A stretch of DNA of 31,487 nucleotides from Saccoglossus kowalevskii (Eukaryota > Hemichordata > Enteropneusta > Harrimaniidae). This document shows, piece by piece, positions 23,804-31,487 of the stretch. Position 1 is the stretch's first letter; each line of letters starts with the position of its first letter. The position numbers and the translations under genes are program-made. A model generated the notes under the pieces. That model ran no database searches, was not told the DNA's origin, and saw only the letters and a list, made by a program, of their open reading frames with translations. The stretch spans positions 531,002-562,488 of the forward strand of contig NW_003109084.1 of the NCBI RefSeq assembly GCF_000003605.2, given 5' to 3'.

Positions 23804-24161
23804 CCTTGAACTTAATTTACAATTGAGGAAATAAGGTACCGAGTCAGTAATTCATTTCCGCTTCAGATGTTCGAGTAAATGAAATTCATTTATATTATGC
23901 GTGATGTCACAGAAACTACTGCGCAATTAAACTGCGCGTAACAAACTCCAATAGTTTTCGCAAGGGCTTTGCTTGGTCATGCTATCCAAAGATATACAGA
24001 ACTCCAGCCGTGTGAAATAGAAAAGTTGATATAGACGAGTTCCGCAGGTAAATTCACGGTTTATTGTAATGATATGACACATCAAACAGTTTGGTGTTCC
24101 GATATGTTTGACTAGGCACTTAAATAGTGGTAAGTGAAAAGTAACGAGTTTAATGTTTCAG

Positions 24162-24306
24162 ACGATATGAAAATGTTCAAAATAAGCTGAAAGCTATATT
24201 GACTGTTGATCGAAATAACAGTACAAATGTCTTTTTATGGACTCCCCGCATTATGAAGCACACCGAGTCTTTGTTTACATTGTTCATTCAGTTGGTTGAC
24301 CTAAAA
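24162..24306 (+). CDS. Candidate internal exon, 48 codons, unknown protein
   Basis: Seen: an acceptor (TTTAATGTTTCAG) ends at 24161, and a consensus donor (AAA/GTAAGT) follows 24306. The 145 bases are open with one leading base (phase 2) and end in phase 0. The translation starts RYENVQNKLKAILTVDRNN, continues through FLWTPRIMKHTESL and ends FIQLVDLK. The mix of charged, aromatic and hydrophobic residues is protein-like, and this is the best of the isolated exon candidates. It could follow 8366-8445 in phase. No compatible next exon was found before the gene at 26546, whose first exon expects a different phase. The gene is unrecognised; a pseudo-exon is possible. Confidence 0.4.
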
Positions 24307-24563
24307 GTAAGTAACTTGGCGCATTGCTGTGACCAGCAGTTCTTTAAACAATGCTTTAAAGTGAGGTCAGCCTATTTCTTATTAGGTTTTTACTTACTTT
24401 TATAGTGAGCAATCAAACTGCCCCAACCATTTTATTCCGTCACTCTGCACAGGTATAATAAAGTACTGTAATTTATATGTTTGTTGTTGTTGCATACAAA
24501 CAGAAGGAGGAAGTAAGCGTTGTGGTTGTATAGTTTTTAATGTTAGACAATGACCTTTGAAGT

Positions 24564-24634
24564 CAATCGAATATGACGTCAGCTATATGCTATTTACCAG
24601 ACTCATGCATCTGATTGGTTGCAAGTCGGTCACG
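24564..24634. repeat. Short direct repeat with CRE and inverted CCAAT box, copy 2
   Basis: Partner of 23739-23803. Here the TGACGT word extends to a full TGACGTCA palindrome (24574-24581). A third, weaker resemblance (GTTAGAAAATGACCTTCGA and on) lies near 25140. Confidence 0.7.
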
Positions 24635-26089
24635 GTTGCAACTAAATTCGAACCGAAAATAGGCAATTTCAAATATTCGCGAAAAAGGAAGATGGCACCC
24701 AAACCACCTGACTTAGAAGTAGATGAGTGTCAAATGCCATATCAGTAGGACAAGTAGGTCATGGGTAATTGGTCAATTTTTGTTAATTACAATATTCAAG
24801 ATGGCCGACGAAAATTGATAGTAAAAATGTTTAAAATTGGCAAAGCTCAATATTAAGCTACTGTATACCGAGTGTCACGTCAATTAAACCGGTGTTTATA
24901 AACTTATTTATGCTTGAATATTTTTTAAAAATTGAAAATGACGGCTGACGTCACATGACTGCTAAATTTAGCACGATAAATAAGCCATAGATGCTAAGAC
25001 TGCTGTCTTGAATAGAAAAAAACCCTAATAATCCTAACAACAGCAATAGGCTCATGGGCGGCTCTTGCACTGTTGCTGAACGACGATTTTGAACAGTGAT
25101 GTTTTGTTTACGTTGTGAAGACTAATAAATTCCACCACTGTTAGAAAATGACCTTCGACCAAATATGTATTGAACCGAACCGATAGCTTGAGACACGTTA
25201 AATTTGGCGTAGCTCGAAAACATAGAATGGAAAGACAGCTCGATAGTTAGAACGATGAATATAATACATTATCAATAATTATATGATACATATATTAGAC
25301 CTTTCACGAAATAATAAGGCTCTCTCATTATGGTTTTGGCCCTCTATATTTGAGAATTCTTTTCTATATTTATGATTTTTTTTTATTTAGAGCACGCTAT
25401 TACGAAAATTATGACCACTGATTGGTTTATATTCAAATGAAGTTTACTGTCAGCTGTCCTGATATATTATGCAGCATTAAAATACGACTTGTTTTTGAAA
25501 GCTGCATAATGTGCGGCTCAAACCTCTGTCAGCAAACAATTGTGAATTTATTGTTCTCGGGTTTGAATATGTGAATTGATTCCTGTTGGTTGGCTGGCTG
25601 GTCAAAATGGTTCCAAGTCGTGCCAAGTTTTGGTAAGATATGCTAAATATGTGAATTTATGCGAACTTCTGGTTTATTAAATCATTTTGGATTTGATTTC
25701 AGACAACTTTGTCTGTTTATTATGTATATAGCACCGACGAGCCACTTTCATACTGACTCATAGTTGACACTTTTTTTTTGAATTCTGATAAGCTTTTTGG
25801 AACCAGTATTTGATTTAAAGTTTGTGTAGTTATTTTTTCACGTATTGTCTTATACGATGTTGTTTTAAGCATTTCTTTAAATCACGATTTTCATTATTTG
25901 TCCTAGGCTAACACATTGGCGATTTAAAAATGTTCGCACATGAAAACTCTTTGTTGTTCACATCGAAACCACCCACGTTTTTAAAACTGTATAAATAAAA
26001 CTCAACAGTCCGTGGTATGAGTGTCATACTTGATCAGCGTTATTAATCATAATGTTTTAGCGGTCGCATTTTTTTTTTGCGGCTTTTGA
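24635..26089. other. Gene-free stretch upstream of the membrane-protein gene
   Basis: A+T-rich DNA. A second full TGACGTCA lies at 24946-24953. A GTAAGA donor-like word near 25633 has no open exon behind it. Nothing coding is recognised. Confidence 0.4.
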
Positions 26090-26360
26090 TCTACATCACG
26101 TGATATATTTTTATATCATGTCACAAGGAAATAAGGACGGCCCACGGCGCGAAACTTTGAATCTAGATTTAAAGCGGGAGGGTCGACACCTACGCACGCG
26201 CTAAAAACGTAAAGACTCATGGGTAGACGTTTTATTATATTGCCGATTTCCGACTTCTTTGTAAAGAAGAACGTTTATTCCATTTCCACCGTAAGCGGGC
26301 GCACACAGTCGGGTCACTGTACTTCTGGGGCATCAGTACACACGGAAGGTGATTTCAGCA
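26090..26360 (+). promoter_or_regulatory. Putative promoter and 5' leader of the membrane-protein gene
   Basis: A CpG-richer stretch directly upstream of the only firm gene. It contains a 10-bp palindrome centred on the E-box CACGTG (26095-26104) and GGCGCGAAA (26146-26154), the reverse complement of the E2F-type TTTCGCGCC. GTAAGC at 26291 could be the donor of a 5' leader intron, whose acceptor would be the TTGTCAG ending at 26535. No TATA box is evident. Start site not determined. Confidence 0.35.
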
Positions 26361-26545
26361 TCATAGTGGTGTAAATCGTGTTTTTCCCACAAGTTTGCAA
26401 TATTTTTAACATCCACAAATATATATTTAGTCTTGGTACCGTTCGCATGATATGATAACAAATGATAAACAAATAATAACAATAACATATTTTGTTATAT
26501 CAAAGTAAAACTTGTTCAATATTTGTATTTGTCAGAGCACCAATC

Positions 26546-27627
26546 ATGAAATGGTATATCTGGATAACCATTATAGTTGGCTTTCTAACACTTTCTCACG
26601 TGTTACTTACTGCCATGTACACGTTTGTGTTCATAAAGTGCTTAAGTCAAGCAGTTACAACACCAAACTGTGGAGACAACGTGACGTCAATAATTTCCGC
26701 TCATGCTATTGAAATCGGACTACCGACATCGTCTGTGATAATAGGTTGTATATGGTTGGTATACGTGATTCGTTTGCGCCGCAACAGCCGGCACCAGAGT
26801 AACGCGCAGCTATGGAAGAAATTGTACTTCTGGAAACACATGTGTTATGTGTTCCTTCTTTTAGTACACAATATTTTCATCGTGCAGTCTTACAGTGAGG
26901 AGCTGTGGAAAGGAAGTGTGATTGAATTTATGATCCAACCAATTGATATCATACTTATGACAGTACTGATGCATACTCTCAACAATGCTACGTTCACCGA
27001 CTTCGATGATATACAAGGCACTGCACATGTGCATCGCTATTTTTGTCACGAGCCCTGTGTTAAGAGACTTCACATGACATTGATGCTTGTTTGGGGACTT
27101 TACAACCTCTGGATAGCGATTGGTAATACAATTTATGCAAGTTTAAACATTAACACAACTGAAGCATCAACTCAGAGCGACGTTATATACCTTACTGTTA
27201 ATCTATTGGGCATACTTATCACTGGCCATTATAGGTAATACATTATAAAATAACACATCATTACATTTTTATGGAAATATGTTGGAAGCCTGTAAGTAAT
27301 TGTCTAGTGGTTCCCAAACAGATGAAGACGCCAAAACGTACTTTCATGTGGCTTCCACCATCTATGTCAGGTGTACTAAAACACTTGTTGACTGTAATCA
27401 TATTGCCTACTTACAATAATGTGTAGATATACTTACTTTCTTTCTGCAGGTATATTTTGGCCGGATTTTTCATACACAAGGTTGTTTATGTATCCAGAAA
27501 TAAAGATTATTTAGTTCTCAGAGATGATTATGACACCCTGGAGATACCAGTGACTCAAAGACAGGATGAAGGAACATTATATTTTAACGCCAGTGAACAA
27601 TCATATTTGTTAAATTCTCCTGCATAA
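26546..27627 (+). CDS. Six-span membrane protein of unknown family (two coding exons)
   Basis: Exon 1 is 26546-27234 and exon 2 is 27450-27627, split by a 215-bp intron (donor AG/GTAATA, acceptor TTTCTTTCTGCAG); the junction codon is AGG. The product is 288 residues from the first in-frame ATG, which has A at -3. Hydrophobic spans lie at about 4-32, 56-76, 93-115, 124-145, 176-200 and 213-245, the last long enough to be two. The loop after span 2 is basic (RLRRNSRH, 76-83), which suggests both ends are cytosolic. Glycosylation sequons at N45 and N203 then fall outside. The C-terminal tail has two YxxL words (YLVL 250-253, YDTL 257-260) and acidic residues. The family is not recognised; no transporter or receptor signature is seen. 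A 5' leader intron is possible (acceptor at 26535). ATTAAA at 27775-27780 may be the polyadenylation signal. Confidence 0.85.
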
Positions 27628-29544
27628 ACTTTTTTGTAATCATGTTATGAACACTTGCATTTTGCACTGTAAGGCAACCCTTAGTTTAGTATGTTATCTA
27701 AATAATACTTGATATTATGTCAATACAACACAAAGGTAGATTATACACTGAAACACACACGATTCAAAGTTCACATTAAAGAGCCTAGCCACAATAAGCA
27801 GACACATAATTCAGTACATCACAGTCCCAGGTCAAAAAAAAATGGACTCCAATATCGTCTTAATGAACGCGCCCTCACCGTGACTACATGAACATCGTAA
27901 GCCGAATTTATAACAACACAGACAACGGCATACATATATGCCAGAAATAAGACGAAATATGTTATTATTACAATTTTACACAAACATCCTGTATCGCCAA
28001 CATTGATTGTTACGTTCACTCACCATCACGTACGATAACACGTATTCAATATGTATCAATATTATTTCGTTGAAAGGTACATTTTGTTACATATATTAAA
28101 GCTAAATTAAACGTATAACCCGACGATATGCACAACAAATTATCAAATCCCAACTTATTAGATGCTAACTGCTCAATTATAGGCACTGGTATATTAGTTA
28201 GTCAGTACTAACACGAATTGTAACATATCACACTCGTACATGGTAAACATGTAGACATGGCAACATTCTGTAAACTTATCACCACAAAAATTATGCACAA
28301 AATTGTATTAACTTTAATTGACTTTGGTTCGCGGAAAAGTTTCTTATGTGCATTAAAATGTCGTACCATTCGATTGTAAGTTAACATTTTACATGACATT
28401 TACTAAACTAAATTGATTTAAAAAATAAGAAGATGATTATATCTAAATGTCGTATTCTCTTGTATTTGTTTTTAACCTATTCAAGTAAACATATAATTAT
28501 TGATATGGAAATATGATACATATAAGTAACACGAATTCATGTAAAAAACAATACATTGTTTTACCTGAATTCTAGGTCTTGACAGTATGATATATCGGTT
28601 AGGTAATTTAATTGTAGTTACTGTAGCAAGGAAGATGAAACTTCTTTTTCATTTATTTCACTCCTCTGAACAATATTTCAAAATTATTCGTCATACTCAT
28701 AACTCCTTTAAAACACAAAATAGTTTGGAAGCAAAGATTTCTCAATTTTATTGAACTACCTAAAGATAGTTATCTTTATCAGTAAACTGAGAAGTTTTTC
28801 GTTGTCTGTTAATATGGATCAAATTACCCATTTTGAACGCAGGTCTTACTAGAACACTCATTCATATACTTGTATATTGGAAATTAGGATTTCACCATAT
28901 CCTGATTTTTGGTTTTGTTAGCATTTTGTTCATATTGTCAACTGACTTTGTTTCTCTTTATTGTTGATATTTTACTTAATGTATCGTATCGACTATCAGA
29001 TTATGCAATTTCTTGTACTAAGCTAATCCACCTTTTACCTTGGCTGCATAAGGTGTTTCAGATGTCTATAGAAGGCAAAACAATCCAAGGATTTTGTTTC
29101 ACACTCTACGGGTCTTCGGCATTCTGTAATTCTGTGCAGAATCGATGTGAGTGCACGAATTTGCTAGCACCATGAATATTTTAGAAAATAGTGAATCATT
29201 TATTTGCTTCTCAAGAACAATTTCACCAAATGACCCATTATTTACGATGCATCAGATATAATATAGAATAAGATTTTTTTTATTCGATTTAGCATGAATT
29301 GATATCACGAACACCTATTTTTATTTATAGATCAGTCCCCTTGTTGCACAAATTACTTATATATAAAATTATTATAGACTTTACTATCACAAAAAAAAAA
29401 AATGAACCTACTTGTAAGATTTGTCGTAAATCTTGGGGAAGTTTTATGGTATAGCGCCACCAACGGCTATAAGACACAGCATACTGAAAAGAACGTTAAT
29501 GTAAGACTTGCGTTTCGAGCAGCGGCACGGATCTAGAAGCCGTA
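27628..29544. other. Downstream gene-free stretch
   Basis: It holds the 3' untranslated region of the membrane-protein gene, perhaps to the ATTAAA at 27775. Beyond that is A+T-rich DNA without recognised genes. A small hairpin (TAAAGATA and complement, 28761-28778) and an A run near 29391-29401 are present. Confidence 0.5.
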
Positions 29545-30534
29545 CCTAAACACGAATTGGTGACGTCACTAAATACATGACCTACAATCGGGGTCGTTTC
29601 CTCGGTATATACGAATTAGTATATACAAATTACAATAAAGATTACACATAAGGTAAAACAAATCATGTGACAATATAATGATAATAACGGTAATAAATTC
29701 TAGCTTAGCAGTTGAACAGAACGATCATATAGTCAGTCGGTGACGCCGAGGGTCACGCACTGTGTTGCAAAATGGTCGTGTGGTTGAAACTGGGTCATGG
29801 CGTGACGGGTGAGGAAGACATCATTAAACACTCTCAAAATCACAATAAAACGGGGAAGTGGTTGCATATTACGGCGTAGCCAACATGGGAAATAAAAGAA
29901 CGCCCAATACAAACGACATGAGTTCGAATCACACTAGATACACACTTACCAGAACCGAAGCAATCAGAAACGAGCAATCGTTTTGGCTTTTCCGTTCAAC
30001 TCATCGGAACACTGGAGTAGTTAGAAAAATGAACACCACTTAACGACCAACGTCGTGGCGTGGTCATCAAAATAAAACAAAATTAGCTTGAAAAGACAGT
30101 GGGTTCGAGTCCCGCTCAGAGCTACCGTAAAAACGTAAATCAAATACACTGAAATCTCTCAAACCGTAAACAAGTAAACAAAGAACGTCGCGAAAAAATA
30201 ATAAACCTCACAAAACTCCACCATACAAAACTGAATGAATAAATAATAAAATAACTTACGTCTTAAACTGGAGGACGCGCAATTTGTTCAACAGTTTCCA
30301 GATTGTGACAAGAGATAAACAAGACCCGAGTCAAGGTAAGTTTTGTTAAAGTGTTGATGGCCGCGTTCCCTATATTACGGAAACAATTCAGGCAACAGAC
30401 GAATACCTTCTGTGGTGTTGTGGAATTTATACTGTGTCTGCGAATTGTTGATTGAGGGTTCGAAGCCAGCAGTTAACATTTCGTTAGAAAGTTTCACAAT
30501 TAAATCAAATATCCAATGATACCAGTATATTTAT
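29545..30534. repeat. Dispersed repeat family, copy B
   Basis: It aligns in order with 16490-17060 (landmarks listed there), but contains about 310 extra bases (about 29853-30165) and a shorter extra piece after GTTTCCAGAT. A full TGACGTCA lies at 29561-29568. The block leads directly into the 92-bp array. A strong donor-like TCAAG/GTAAGT at 30336 corresponds to TCAAG/GTATGT at 16847 in copy A. A 61-codon frame at 29858-30043 lies only in the extra part and is not considered a gene. Confidence 0.72.
29853..30165. mobile_element. Segment present only in copy B, with polymerase III B-box-like word
   Basis: The flanks align with copy A, but this block does not. It includes GGTTCGAGTCC (30102-30112), an exact B-box type word. 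That word sits in a tRNA T-arm-like context (GTGGG paired with CCCGC around the TTCGAGT loop). No acceptor or anticodon stem fits upstream, so it is not a tRNA gene. It could be part of a SINE inserted into copy B or a region lost from copy A. A further B-box-like word, GGTTCGAAGCC, is at 30457-30467. Confidence 0.35.
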
Positions 30535-31487
30535 TTCATTATTTTAACAACTTGCAATGGTGGAAGTTGGTCAAACACGAGTTCTTACACCTAAATAAGT
30601 ATCAAATATTTGTCGACACATTTATTCTCTCAATTTAACAACCCTGTAGAGATGGAAATTAATTAAACAACAGGTATTTACTCACAAATATAATGGTCAC
30701 AATATGTCCATACATTCATTCAGTCAATTTAAGAACTTGTAATTGTTGGAATTAATCACATGAGAGTTGTCTACACCAAAATAAGTTTCAAATACTTGTC
30801 CATACATTTATTCTCTCAATTTAACAACTTGTAATGGTGTAAAATTATTAAATGAAAGTTGTCTACACCAAAATAAGTCTCAAATATTTGTCCACACATT
30901 TATTCTCTCAATTTAACAATTTGTAATTTGTGGAAGTAAATTAAATGCGACTTTTCTACACCAAAATAAGTCTAAAATATTTGTCCACATGTTTAGTCTC
31001 TCAATTCAACAACTTGTAATTGTGAGAATTAATCAAACGCCAGTTGTTTACACCAAAATAATTCTCAAATATTAGTCCATACATTTATTCTCTCAATTTA
31101 ACAACTTATAATGGTGTAAAATAATTAAACGAGAGCTGTCTACACCAAAGTAAGTCTAAAATATTTGTCCGCAAATTTAGTCTCTCAATTTAACAATTTG
31201 TATTGGTGTAAAATAATTAAACGAGAGTTGTCCACACCAAAATAAGTCTAAAATATTTGTCCGCACCATTATTCTCTCAATTTAACAATTTGTAATTGTG
31301 AGAATTAATCAAACGCGCGTTGTTTACACCAAAATAAGACTCAAATATTTGTCCACACATTTATTCTCTCAAGTTAACAACTTGTAATTGTGGGAATTAA
31401 TCAAACGAGAGCTGTCTACACCAAAATAAGACTCAAATATTTGTCCACACATTTATTCTTTCAAGTTAACAACTTGTAATTGTGGGA
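30535..31487. repeat. 92-bp tandem repeat array, running off the window
   Basis: Using TTCTCTC as the phase mark, units start at 30535, 30625, 30719, 30811, 30903, 30996, 31088, 31180, 31272, 31364 and 31456. Intervals are 90-94 at the edge and then almost always 92. Each unit carries TTTAACAACTTGTAAT, a variable GTGGGAATTAATCAAACG or GGTGTAAAATTATTAAACG segment, CTACACCAAAATAAG and AAATATTTGTCCACACA. Ten full units and one partial are visible. Two subtypes alternate irregularly, and the last two units are nearly identical. It is not coding. Confidence 0.95.

Noticed and set aside
26492-26545. Longer start for the membrane protein
   Set aside because: The upstream in-frame codon at 26492 is TTG, not ATG, and a probable splice acceptor ends at 26535. 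The first ATG is at 26546.
26861-27073. - strand frame over the membrane-protein gene
   Set aside because: Antisense shadow of exon 1.
30040-30125. A tRNA gene
   Set aside because: Only the T-arm fits. No matching acceptor, D or anticodon arms are found upstream.
30535-31487. CRISPR-like regular repeats
   Set aside because: The whole 92-bp unit is repeated, with no unique spacers, and the context is animal DNA. It is a tandem satellite.
30535-31487. Hammerhead-ribozyme retrozyme array
   Set aside because: No CTGATGA...GAAA core is present in the units.

Overview
The window looks like animal nuclear DNA, probably from a marine invertebrate. It is A+T-rich (roughly two thirds by eye), has no operon-like packing of genes, contains a GT-AG spliced gene, carries a decayed LINE of the CR1/L2 type, and is full of diverged dispersed and tandem repeats. 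Species cannot be fixed from sequence alone; CR1/L2-type LINEs are common in lancelets, hemichordates, echinoderms, cnidarians and molluscs.

Only one gene is convincing. It lies at 26546-27627 on the + strand, has two coding exons, and encodes a 288-residue protein with about six membrane segments that I do not recognise. A CpG-richer stretch with E-box- and E2F-like words (26090-26360) precedes it and is a plausible promoter.

The left half (1-16490) is mostly sequence without recognisable content. It holds a CpG-rich island (4860-5350) next to a conspicuous imperfect hairpin (4600-4682), a few short tandem duplications, and several open segments bounded by good splice-site words that may be isolated exons of long-intron genes (+: 59-160, 8366-8445, 9242-9343, and much further right 24162-24306; -: 12331-12516 and 11870-12060). 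The phases of three of the + exons (59-160, 8366-8445, 24162-24306) are mutually compatible, but this remains a hypothesis because pseudo-exons are frequent in such DNA.

The middle (16490-23350) is a repeat graveyard. It contains copy A of a dispersed repeat family, a 5'-truncated, frameshifted and internally deleted LINE on the - strand (19397-21005) with a probable nested insertion, a 175-bp direct repeat lying on both sides of that LINE, and a roughly 425-bp near-tandem duplication (22386-23348).

The right end (29545-31487) holds copy B of the same dispersed repeat family as copy A. In B the tail has expanded into a 92-bp tandem array that runs off the window. Comparing A with B suggests that the satellite grew from a unit carried by a mobile or dispersed element, which is the most interesting structural observation here.
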